Part shown: positions 1 to 13,139 of the stretch, in pieces
Layout of the letters: each line of letters opens with the position of its first letter
How positions within the stretch are numbered: position 1 is the stretch's first letter
DNA from: Litoditis marina
Taxonomy: Eukaryota; Nematoda; Chromadorea; Rhabditida; Rhabditidae
Assembly (NCBI GenBank): GCA_964036275.1
Contig: CAXIWQ010000439.1
Coordinates: 1-64,000 of the forward strand
DNA: 64,000 nucleotides
Direction: 5' to 3'
Notes under the pieces: model-generated
Databases searched by the model: none
Told to the model about the DNA's origin: nothing
Seen by the model: only the letters and a program-made list of their open reading frames with translations
Program-made: the position numbers and the translations under genes

Positions 1-3000
1 CGCGCTGATATTGAATCGGCCGGATTCCGAAGTTTTCACAGGTCAATCTGAAGATTGTAAGAAAACCAATTGTTTCATGGTAGTTGTTACTATAAGTGGG
101 GAGATAGTCCAATTGAGTAGTAACAGTGTACTGAAGGTTTTTCATGTATACAAGCTCTGTATCGAAACTCAGAAAGTTCGAATTTTGGCCGCGCTGATAC
201 TGAATCGGCCGGATTTCGAAGTTTTCACAGGTCAATCTGAAGATTGTAAGAAAACCAATTGTTTCATGGTAGTTGTTACCATAAGTGGGAAAATAGTCCA
301 ATTAAGTAGTAACAGTGTCCTAAAGGTTTTTCATGTATACAACCTCTGTATCGAAACTCAGAAAGTTCGAATTTTGGCCGCGCTGATATTGAATCGGCCG
401 GATTTCGAAGTTTTCACCGGTCAACCTGAAGATTGTAAATAGGTCAATTGTTTCATGTTAGTTGTTACTATAAGTGGAATAATAGTCCAATTAAGTAGTA
501 ACAGTGTACTAAAGGTTTTTCATGTATACAAGCTCTGTATCGAAACTCAGAAAGTTCGAATTTTGGCCGCGCTGATATTGAATCGGCCGGATTTCGAAGT
601 TTTCACCGGTCAACCTGAAGATTGTAAATAGGTCAATTGTTTCATGTTAGTTATTACTATAAGTGGAAAGATAGCCCAATTAAGTAGTAACAGTGTACTA
701 AAGGTTTTTCATGTATACAAGCTCTGTATCGAAACTCAGAAAGTTCGAATTTTGGCCGCGCTGATATTCAATCGGCCGGATTCCGAAGTTTTCACAGGTC
801 AATCTGAAGATTGTAAGAAAACCAATTGTTTCATGGTAGTTGTTAGCATAAGTGGGAAAATAGTCCAATTGAGTAGTAACAGTGTACTAAAGGTTTTTCA
901 TGTATACAAGCTCTGTATCGAAACTCAGAAAGTTCCAATTTTGGCCGCGCTGATATTCAATCGGCCGGATCCGAAGTTTTCACAGGTCAATCTGAAGATT
1001 GTAGAAAAACCAATTGTTTTATGGTAGTTGTTACTATAAGTGGAAAGATAGTCCAATTAAGTGGTAACAGTGTACGGAAGGTTTTTCATGTATACAAGCT
1101 CTGTATCGAAACTCAGAAAGTTCGAATTTTGGCCGCGCTGATATTGAATCGGCCGGATTCCGAAGTTTTCACAGGTCAATCTGAAGATTGTAAGAAAACC
1201 AATTGTTTCATGGTAGTTGTTACTATAAGTGGGGAGATAGTCCAATTGAGTAGTAACAGTGTACTGAAGGTTTTTCATGTATACAGGCTCTGTATCGAAA
1301 CTCAGAAAGTTCGAATTTTGGCCGCGCTGATACTGAATCGGCCGGATTTCGAAGTTTTCACAGGTCAATCTGAAGATTGTAAGAAAACCAATTGTTTCAT
1401 GGTAGTTGTTACCATAAGTGGGAAAATAGTCCAATTAAGTAGTAACAGTGTCCTAAAGGTTTTTCATGTATACAAGCTTTTTATCGAAACTCAGAAAGTT
1501 CGAATTTTGGCCGCGCTGATATTAAATCGGCGGATTTCGAAGTTTCACCGGTCAACCTGAAGATTGTAAATAGGTCAATTGTTTCATGTTAGTTGTTACT
1601 ATAAGTGGAAAGATAGTCCAATTAGGTAGTAACAGTGTACTAAAGGTTTTTCATGTATACAAGCTCTGTATCGAAACTCAGAAAGTTCGAATTTTGACCG
1701 CGCTGATATTCAATCGGCCGGATTCCGAAGTTTTCACAGGTCAACCTGAAGATTGTAAATAGGTCAATTGTTTCATGTTAGTTGTTACTATAAGTGGAAA
1801 GATAGCCCAATTAAGTAGTAACAGTGTACTAAAGGTTTTTCATGTATACAAGCTCTGTATCGAAACTCAGAAAGTTCGAATTTTGGCCGCGCTGATATTC
1901 AATCGGCCGGATTCCGAAGTTTTCACAGGTCATCTGAAGATTGTAAGAAAACCAATTGTTTCATGGTAGTTGTTACCATAAGTGGGAAAATAGTCCAATT
2001 GAGTAGTAACAGTGTACTAAAGGTTTTTCATGTATACAAGCTCTGTATCGAAACTCAGAAAGTTCCAATTTTGGCCGCGCTGATATTCAATCGGCCGGAT
2101 TCCGAAGTTTTCACCGGTCAACCTGAAGATTGTAAATAGGTCAATTGTTTCATGTTAGTTGTTACTATAAGTGGAAAGATAGCCCAATTAAGTAGTAACA
2201 GTGTACTAAAGGTTTTTCATGTATACAAGCTCTGTATCGAAACTCAGAAAGTTCGAATTTTGGCCGCGCTGATATTCAATCGGCCGGATTCCGAAGTTTT
2301 CACAGGTCAATCTGAAGATTGTAAGAAAACCAATTGTTTCATGGTAGTTGTTACCATAAGTGGGAAAATAGTCCAATTGAGTAGTAACAGTGTACTAAAG
2401 GTTTTTCATGTATACAAGCTCTGTATCGAAACTCAGAAAGTTCCAATTTTGGCCGCGCTGATATTCAATCGGCCGGATTCCGAAGTTTTCACAGGTCAAT
2501 CTGAAGATTGTAGAAAAACCAATTGTTTTATGGTAGTTGTTACTATAAGTGGAAAGATAGTCCAATTAAGTGGTAACAGTGTACTAAAGGTTTTTCATGT
2601 ATACAAGCTCTGTATCAAAACTCAGAAAGTTCGAATTTTGGCCGCGCTGATATTCAATCGGCCGGATTCCGAAGTTTTCACAGGTCAATCTGAAGATTGT
2701 AAGAAAACCAATTGTTTCATGGTAGTTGTTACCATAAGTGGGAAAATAGTCCAATTGAGTAGTAACAGTGTACTAAAGGTTTTTCATGTATACAAGCTCT
2801 GTATCGAAACTCAGAAAGTTCCAATTTTGGCCGCGCTGATATTCAATCGGCCGGATTCCGAAGTTTTCACAGGTCAATCTGAAGATTGTAGAAAAACCAA
2901 TTGTTTTATGGTAGTTGTTACTATAAGTGGAAAGATAGTCCAATTAAGTGGTAACAGTGTACTAAAGGTTTTTCATGTATACAAGCTCTGTATCAAAACT

Positions 3001-6000
3001 CAGAAAGTTCGAATTTTGGCCGCGCTGATATTCAATCGGCCGGATTCCGAAGTTTTCACAGGTCAATCTGAAGATTGTAAGAAAACCAATTGTTTCATGG
3101 TAGTTGTTACCATAAGTGGGGAAATAGTCCAATTGAGTAGTAACAGTGTACTAAAGGTTTTTCATGTATACAAGTTTTTATCGAAACTCAGAAAGTTCGA
3201 ATTTTGGCCGCGCTGATACTGAATCGGCCGGATTTCGAAGTTTTCACAGGTCAATCTGAAGATTGTAAGAAAACCAATTGTTTCATGGTAGTTGTTACCA
3301 TAAGTGGGAAAATAGTCCAATTAAGTAGAAACAGTGTCCTAAAGGTTTTTCATGTATACAAGCTTTTATCGAAACTCAGAAAGTTCGAATTTTGGCCGCG
3401 CTGATATTGAATCGGCCGGATTTCGAAGTTTTCACCGGTCAACCTGAAGATTGTAAATAGGTCAATTGTTTCATGTTAGTTGTTACTATAAGTGGAAAGA
3501 TAGTCCAATTAGGTAGTAACAGTGTACTAAAGGTTTTTCATGTATACAAGCTCTGTATCGAAACTCAGAAAGTTCGAATTTTGGCCGCGCTGATATTGAA
3601 TCGGCCGGATTTCGAAGTTTTCACCGGTCAACCTGAAGATTGTAAATAGGTCAATTGTTTCATGTTAGTTGTTACTATAAGTGGAAAGATAGCCCAATTA
3701 AGTAGTAACAGTGTACTAAAGGTTTTTCATGTATACAAGCTCTGTATCGAAACTCAGAAAGTTCGAATTTTGGCCGCGCTGATATTCAATCGGCCGGATT
3801 CCGAAGTTTTCACAGGTCAATCTGAAGATTGTAAGAAAACCAATTGTTTCATGGTAGTTGTTACCATAAGTGGGAAAATAGTCCAATTGAGTAGTAACAG
3901 TGTACTAAAGGTTTTTCATGTATACAAGCTCTGTATCGAAACTCAGAAAGTTCCAATTTGGCCGCGCTGATATTCAATCGGCCGGATTCCGAAGTTTTCA
4001 CCGGTCAACCTGAAGATTGTAAATAGGTCAATTGTTTCATGTTAGTTGTTACTATAAGTGGAAAGATAGCCCAATTAAGTAGTAACAGTGTACTAAAGGT
4101 TTTTCATGTATACAAGCTCTGTATCGAAACTCAGAAAGTTCGAATTTTGGCCGCGCTGATATTCAATCGGCCGGATTCCGAAGTTTTCACAGGTCAATCT
4201 GAAGATTGTAAGAAAACCAATTGTTTCATGGTAGTTGTTACCATAAGTGGGAAAATAGTCCAATTGAGTAGTAACAGTGTACTAAAGGTTTTTCATGTAT
4301 ACAAGCTCTGTATCGAAACTCAGAAAGTTCCAATTTTGGCCGCGCTGATATTCAATCGGCCGGATTCCGAAGTTTTCACAGGTCAATCTGAAGATTGTAG
4401 AAAAACCAATTGTTTTATGGTAGTTGTTACTATAAGTGGAAAGATAGTCCAATTAAGTGGTAACAGTGTACTAAAGGTTTTTCATGTATACAAGCTCTGT
4501 ATCAAAACTCAGAAAGTTCGAATTTGGCCGCGCTGATATTCAATCGGCCGGATTCCGAAGTTTTCACAGGTCAATCTGAAGATTGTAAGAAAACCAATTG
4601 TTTCATGGTAGTTGTTACCATAAGTGGGAAAATAGTCCAATTGAGTAGTAACAGTGTACTAAAGGTTTTTCATGTATACAAGCTCTGTATCGAAACTCAG
4701 AAAGTTCCAATTTTGGCCGCGCTGATATTCAATCGGCCGGATTCCGAAGTTTTCACAGGTCAATCTGAAGATTGTAGAAAAACCAATTGTTTTATGGTAG
4801 TTGTTACTATAAGTGGAAAGATAGTCCAATTAAGTGGTAACAGTGTACTAAAGGTTTTTCATGTATACAAGCTCTGTATCGAAACTCAGAAAGTTCCAAT
4901 TTTGGCCGCGCTGATATTCAATCGGCCGGATTCCGAAGTTTTCACCGGTCAACCTGAAGATTGTAAATAGGTCAATTGTTTCATGTTAGTTGTTACTATA
5001 AGTGGAAAGATAGCCCAATTAAGTAGTAACAGTGTACTAAAGGTTTTTCATGTATACAAGCTCTGTATCGAAACTCAGAAAGTTCGAATTTTGGCCGCGC
5101 TGATATTCAATCGGCCGGATTCCGAAGTTTTCACAGGTCAATCTGAAGATTGTAAGAAAACCAATTGTTTCATGGTAGTTGTTACCATAAGTGGGAAAAT
5201 AGTCCAATTGAGTAGTAACAGTGTACTAAAGGTTTTTCATGTATACAAGCTCTGTATCGAAACTCAGAAAGTTCCAATTTTGGCCGCGCTGATATTCAAT
5301 CGGCCGGATTCCGAAGTTTTCACAGGTCAATCTGAAGATTGTAGAAAAACCAATTGTTTTATGGTAGTTGTTACTATAAGTGGAAAGATAGTCCAATTAA
5401 GTGGTAACAGTGTACTAAAGGTTTTTCATGTATACAAGCTCTGTATCAAAACTCAGAAAGTTCGAATTTTGGCCGCGCTGATATTCAATCGGCCGGATTC
5501 CGAAGTTTTCACAGGTCAATCTGAAGATTGTAAGAAAACCAATTGTTTCATGGTAGTTGTTACTATAAGTGGGGAGATAGTCCAACTGAGTAGTAACAGT
5601 GTACTAAAGGTTTTTCATGTATACAAGCTTTGTATCGAAACTCAGAAAGTTCGAATTTTGGCCGCGCTGATATTCAATCGGCCGGATTCCGAAGTTTTCA
5701 CTGGTCAATCTGAAGATTGTAAGAAAACCAATTGTTTCATGGTGGTTGTTACCATAAGTGGGAAAATAGTCCAATTGAGTAGTAACAGTGTCCTAAAGAT
5801 TTTTCATGTATACAACCTCTGTATCGAAACTCAGAAAGTTCCAATTTTGGCCGCGCTGATATTCAATCGGCCGGATTCCGAAGTTTTCACAGGTCAATCT
5901 GAAGATTGTAAGAAAACCAATTGTTTCATGGTAGTTGTTACCATAAGTGGGAAAATGGTCCAATTGAGTAGTAACAGTGTACTTAAGGTTTTTCATGTAT

Positions 6001-9000
6001 ACAACCTCTGTATCGAAACTCAGAAAGTTCGAATTTTGGCCGCGCTGATATTGAATCGGCCGGATTTCGAAGTTTCACCGGTCAACCTGAAAATTGTAAA
6101 TAGGTAAATTGTTTCATGTTAGTTGTTACTATAAGTGGGGAGATAGTCCAACTGAGTAGTAACAGTGTACGGAAGGTTTTTCATGTATACAAGCTCTGTA
6201 TCGAAACTCAGAAAGTTCGAATTCTGGCCGCGCTGATATTGAATCGGCCAGATTCCGAAGTTTTCACAGGATAATCTGAAGATTGTAAATAGGTCAATTG
6301 TTTCATGTTAGTTGTTACTATAAGTGGGGAGATAGTCCAACTGAGTAGTAACAGTGTACGGAAGGTTTTTCATGTATACAAGCTCTGTATCGAAACTCAG
6401 AAAGTTCGAATTTTGGCCGCGCTGATATTCAATCGGCCGGATTCCGAAGTTTTCACAGGTCAATCTGAAGATTGTAAGAAAACCAATTGTTCATGGTAGT
6501 TGTTACTATAAGTGGGGAGATAGTCCAACTGAGTAGTAACAGTGTACTAAAGGTTTTTCATGTATACAAGCTCTGTATCCAAACTCAGAAAGTTCGAATT
6601 TTGGCCGCGCTGATATTCAATCGGCCGGATTCCGAAGTTTTCACTGGTCAATCTGAAGATTGTAAGAAAACCAATTGTTTCATGGTAGTTGTTACTATAA
6701 GTGGGGAGATAGTCCAACTGAGTAGTAACAGTGTACTAAAGGTTTTTCATGTATACAAGCTCTGTATCGAAACTCAGAAAGTTCGAATTTTGGCCGCGCT
6801 GATACTGAATCGGCCGGATTTCGAAGTTTTCACCGGTCAACCTGAAGATTGTAAGAAAACCAATTGTTTCATGGTAGTTGTTACTATAAGTGGGGAAATA
6901 GTCCAACTGAGTAGTAACATTGTACTAAAGGTTTTTCATGTATACAAGCTCTGTATCGAAACTCAGAAAGTTCGAATTTTGGCCGCGCTGATATTGAATC
7001 GGCCGGATTTCGAAGTTTTCACAGGTCAATCTGAAGATTGTACGAAGGCCAATTGTTTCATAATAGTTGTTACAATGAGTAAAAAGATAGTCCAATTAAG
7101 TGGTAACAGTGTACGGAAGGTTTTTCATGTATACAAGCTTTGTATCGAAACTCAGAAAGTTCGAATTTTGGCCGCGCTGATATTGAATCGGCCGGATTCA
7201 GAAGTTTTCACAGGTCAATCTGAAGATTGTAAGAAAACCAATTGTTTCATGGTAGTTGTTACTATAAGTGGGGAGATAGTCCAACTGAGTAGTAACAGTG
7301 TACTAAAGGTTTTTCATGTATACAAGCTCTGTATCGAAACTCAGAAAGTTCGAATTTTGGCCGCGCTGATACTGAATCGGCCGGATTTCGAAGTTTTCAC
7401 CGGTCAACCTGAAGATTGTAAGAAAACCAATTGTTTCATGGTAGTTGTTACTATAAGTGGGGAGATAGTCCAACTGAGTAGTAACAGTGTACTAAAGGTT
7501 TTTCATGTATACAAGCTCTGTATCGAAACTCAGAAAGTTCGAATTTTGGCCGCGCTGATACTGAATCGGCCGGATTTCGAAGTTTTCACCGGTCAACCTG
7601 AAGATTGTAAGAAAACCAATTGTTTCATGGTAGTTGTTACTATAAGTGGGGAAATAGTCCAACTGAGTAGTAACATTGTACTAAAGGTTTTTCATGTATA
7701 CAAGCTCTGTATCGAAACTCAGAAAGTTCGAATTTTGGCCGCGCTGATATTGAATCGGCCGGATTTCGAAGTTTTCACAGGTCAATATGAAGATTGTACG
7801 AAGGCCAATTGTTTCATAATAGTTGTTACAATGAGTAAAAAGATAGTCCAATTAAGTGGTAACAGTGTACGGAAGGTTTTTCATGTATACAAGCTCTGTA
7901 TCGAAACTCAGAAAGTTCGAATTTTGGCCGCGCTGATATTGAATCGGCCGGATTCCGAAGTTTTCACAGGTCAATCTGAAGATTGTAAGAAAACCAATTG
8001 TTTCATGGTAGTTGTTACTATAAGTGGGGAGATAGTCCAACTGAGTAGTAACAGTGTACTAAAGGTTTTTCATGTATACAAGCTTTGTATCGAAACTCAG
8101 AAAGTTCGAATTTTGGCCGCGCTGATACTGAATCGGCCGGATTTCGAAGTTTTCACAGGTCAATCTGAAGATTGTAAGAAAACCAATTGTTTCATGGTAG
8201 TTGTTACCATAAGTGGGAAATAGTCCAATTAAGTAGTAACAGTGTACTAAAGGTTTTTCATGTATACAAGCTCTGTATCGAAACTCAGAAGTTCGAATTT
8301 TGGCCGCGCTGATATTCAATCGGCCGGATTCCGAAGTTTTCACTGGTCAATCTGAAGATTGTAAGAAAACCAATTGTTTCATGGTAGTTGTTACTATAAG
8401 TGGGGAGATAGTCCAACTGAGTAGTAACAGTGTACTAAAGGTTTTTCATGTATACAAGCTCTGTATCGAAACTCAGAAAGTTCGAATTTTGGCCGCGCTG
8501 ATACTGAATCGGCCGGATTTCGAAGTTTTCACCGGTCAACCTGAAGATTGTAAGAAAACCAATTGTTTCATGGTAGTTGTTACTATAAGTGGGGAAATAG
8601 TCCAACTGAGTAGTAACATTGTACTAAAGGTTTTTCATGTATACCAGCTCTGTATCGAAACTCAGAAAGTTCGAATTTTGGCCGCGCTGATATTGAATCG
8701 CCGGATTTCGAAGTTTTCACAGGTCAATCTGAATATTGTACGAAGGCCAATTGTTTCATAATAGTTGTTACAATGAGTAAAAAGATAGTCCAATTAAGTG
8801 GTAACAGTGTACGGAAGGTTTTTCATGTATACAAGCTCTGTATCGAAACTCAGAAAGTTCGAATTTTGGCCGCGCTGATATTGAATCGGCCGGATTCCGA
8901 AGTTTTCACAGGTCAATCTGAAGATTGTAAGAAAACCAATTGTTTCATGGTAGTTGTTACTATAAGTGGGGAGATAGTCCAACTGAGTAGTAACAGTGTA

Positions 9001-12000
9001 CTAAAGGTTTTTCATGTATACAAGCTTTGTATCGAAACTCAGAAAGTTCGAATTTTGGCCGCGCTGATACTGAATCGGCCGGATTTCGAAGTTTTCACAG
9101 GTCAATCTGAAGATTGTAAGAAAACCAATTGTTTCATGGTAGTTGTTACCATAAGTGGGAAAATAGTCCAATTAAGTAGTAACAGTGTACTAAAGGTTTT
9201 TCATGTATACAAGCTCTGTATCGAAACTCAGAAAGTTCGAATTTTGGCCGCGCTGATATTCAATCGGCCGGATTCCGAAGTTTTCACTGGTCAATCTGAA
9301 GATTGTAAGAAAACCAATTGTTTCATGGTAGTTGTTACTATAAGTGGGGAGATAGTCCAACTGAGTAGTAACAGTGTACTAAAGGTTTTTCATGTATACA
9401 AGCTCTGTATCGAAACTCAGAAAGTTCGAATTTTGGCCGCGCTGATACTGAATCGGCCGGATTTCGAAGTTTTCACCGGTCAACCTGAAGATTGTAAGAA
9501 AACAATTGTTTCATGGTAGTTGTTACTATAAGTGGGGAAATAGTCCAACTGAGTAGTAACATTGTACTAAAGGTTTTTCATGTATACAAGCTCTGTATCG
9601 AAACTCAGAAAGTTCGAATTTTGGCCGCGCTGATATTGAATCGGCCGGATTTCGAAGTTTTCACAGGTCAATCTGAAGATTGTACGAAGGCCAATTGTTT
9701 CATAATAGTTGTTACAATGAGTAAAAAGATAGTCCAATTAAGTGGTAACAGTGTACGGAAGGTTTTCCATGTATACAAGCTCTGTATCGAAACTCAGAAA
9801 GTTCGAATTTTGGCCGCGCTGATATTGAATCGGCCGGATTCCGAAGTTTTCACAGGTCAATCTGAAGATTGTAAGAAAACCAATTGTTTCATGGTAGTTG
9901 TTACTATAAGTGGGGAGATAGTCCAACTGAGTAGTAACAGTGTACTAAAGGTTTTTCATGTATACAAGCTTTGTATCGAAACTCAGAAAGTTCGAATTTT
10001 GGCCGCGCTGATACTGAATCGGCCGGATTTCGAAGTTTTCACAGGTCAATCTGAGATTGTAAGAAAACCAATTGTTTCATGGTAGTTGTTACCATAAGTG
10101 GGAAAATAGTCCAATTAAGTAGTAACAGTGTCCTAAAGGTTTTTCATGTATACAACCTCTGTATCGAAACTCAGAAAGTTCGAATTTTGGCCGCGCTGAT
10201 ATTGAATCGGCCGGATTTCGAAGTTTTCACCGGTCAACCTGAAGATTGTAAATAGGTCAATTGTTTCATGTTAGTTGTTACTATAAGTGGAAAGATAGTC
10301 CAATTAAGTAGTAACAGTGTACTAAAGGTTTTTCATGTATACAAGCTCTGTATCGAAACTCAGAAAGTTCGAATTTTGGCCGCGCTGATATTGAATCGGC
10401 CGGATTTCGAAGTTTCACCGGTCAACCTGAAGATTGTAAATAGGTCAATTGTTTCATGTTAGTTGTTACTATAAGTGGAAAGATAGCCCAATTAAGTAGT
10501 AACAGTGTACTAAAGGTTTTTCATGTATACAAGCTCTGTATCGAAACTCAGAAAGTTCGAATTTTGGCCGCGCTGATATTCAATCGGCCGGATTCCGAAG
10601 TTTTCACAGGTCAATCTGAAGATTGTAAGAAAACCAATTGTTTCATGGTAGTTGTTACCATAAGTGGGAAAATAGTCCAATTGAGTAGTAACAGTGTACT
10701 AAAGGTTTTTCATGTATACAAGCTCTGTATCGAAACTCAGAAAGTTCAAATTTTGGCCGCGCTGATATTCAATCGGCCGGATTCCGAAGTTTTCACAGGT
10801 CAATCTGAAGATTGTAGAAAAACCAATTGTTTTATGGTAGTTGTTACTATAAGTGGAAAGATAGTCCAATTAAGTGGTAACAGTGTACTAAAGGTTTTTC
10901 ATGTATACAAGCTCTGTATCAAAACTCAGAAAGTTCGAATTTTGGCCGCGCTGATATTCAATCGCCGATTCCGAAGTTTTCACAGGTCAATCTGAAGATT
11001 GTAAGAAAACCAATTGTTTCATGGTAGTTGTTACCATAAGTGGGAAAATAGTCCAATTGAGTAGTAACAGTGTACTAAAGGTTTTTCATGTATACAAGCT
11101 CTGTATCGAAACTCAGAAAGTTCCAATTTTGGCCGCGCTGATATTCAATCGGCCGGATTCCGAAGTTTTCACAGGTCAATCTGAAGATTGTAGAAAAACC
11201 AATTGTTTTATGGTAGTTGTTACTATAAGTGGAAAGATAGTCCAATTAAGTGGTAACAGTGTACTAAAGGTTTTTCATGTATACAAGCTCTGTATCAAAA
11301 CTCAGAAAGTTCGAATTTTGGCCGCGCTGATATTGAATCGGCCGGATTTCGAAGTTTTCACCGGTCAACCTGAAGATTGTAAGAAAACCAATTGTTTCAT
11401 GGTAGTTGTTACCATAAGTGGGAAAATAGTCCAATTGAGTAGTAACAGTGTACTAAAGGTTTTTCATGTATACAAGCTCTGTATCGAAACTCAGAAAGTT
11501 CCAATTTTGGCCGCGCTGATATTCAATCGGCCGGATTCCGAAGTTTTCACAGGTCAATCTGAAGATTGTAGAAAAACCTGGAAAGATAGTCCAATTAAGT
11601 GGTAACAGTGTACGGAAGGTTTTTCATGTATACAAGCTCTGTATCGAAACTCAGAAAGTTCGAATTTTGGCCGCGCTGATATTGAATCGGCCGGATTCCG
11701 AAGTTTTCACAGGTCAATCTGAAGATTGTAAGAAAACCAATTGTTTCATGGTAGTTGTTACTATAAGTGGGGAGATAGTCCAACTGAGTAGTAACAGTGT
11801 ACTAAAGGTTTTTCATGTATACAAGCTTTGTATCGAAACTCAGAAAGTTCGAATTTTGGCCGCGCTGATACTGAATCGGCCGGATTCGAAGTTTTCACAG
11901 GTCAATCTGAAGATTGTAAGAAAACCAATTGTTTCATGGTAGTTGTTACCATAAGTGGGAAAATAGTCCAATTAAGTAGTAACAGTGTGCTAAAGGTTTT

Positions 12001-13139
12001 TCATGTATACAACCTCTGTATCGAAACTCAGAAAGTTCGAATTTTGGCCGCGCTGATATTGAATCGGCCGGATTTCGAAGTTTTCACCGGTCAACCTGAA
12101 GATTGTAAATAGGTCAATTGTTTCATGTTAGTTGTTACTATAAGTGGAAAGATAGTCCAATTAAGTAGTAACAGTGTACGGAAGGTTTTTCATGTATACA
12201 AGCTCTGTATCGAAACTCAGAAAGTTCGAATTTTGGCCGCGCTGATATTGAATCGGCCGGATTCCGAAGTTTTCACAGGTCAATCTGAAGATTGTAAGAA
12301 AACCAATTGTTTCATGGTAGTTGTTACTATAAGTGGGGAGATAGTCCAACTGAGTAGTAACAGTGTACTAAAGGTTTTTCATGTATACAAGCTTTGTATC
12401 GAAACTCAGAAAGTTCGAATTTTGGCCGCGCTGATACTGAATCGGCCGGATTTCGAAGTTTTCACAGGTCAATCTGAAGATTGTAAGAAAACCAATTGTT
12501 TCATGGTAGTTGTTACCATAAGTGGGAAAATAGTCCAATTAAGTAGTAACAGTGTGCTAAAGGTTTTTCATGTATACAACCTCTGTATCGAAACTCAGAA
12601 AGTTCGAATTTTGGCCGCGCTGATATTGAATCGGCCGGATTTCGAAGTTTTCACCGGTCAACCTGAAGATTGTAAATAGGTCAATTGTTTCATGTTAGTT
12701 GTTACTATAAGTGGAAAGATAGTCCAATTAAGTAGTAACAGTGTACTAAAGGTTTTTCATGTATACAAGCTCTGTATCGAAACTCAGAAAGTTCGAATTT
12801 TGGCCGCGCTGATATTGAATCGGCCGGATTTCGAAGTTTTCACCGGTCAACCTGAAGATTGTAAATAGGTCAATTGTTTCATGTTAGTTGTTACTATAAG
12901 TGGAAAGATAGCCCAATTAAGTAGTAACAGTGTACTAAAGGTTTTTCATGTATACAAGCTCTGTATCGAAACTCAGAAAGTTCGAATTTTGGCCGCGCTG
13001 ATATTCAATCGGCCGGATTCCGAAGTTTTCACAGGTCAATCTGAAGATTGTAAGAAAACCAATTGTTTCATGGTAGTTGTTACCATAAGTGGGAAAATAG
13101 TCCAATTGAGTAGTAACAGTGTACTAAAGGTTTTTCATG

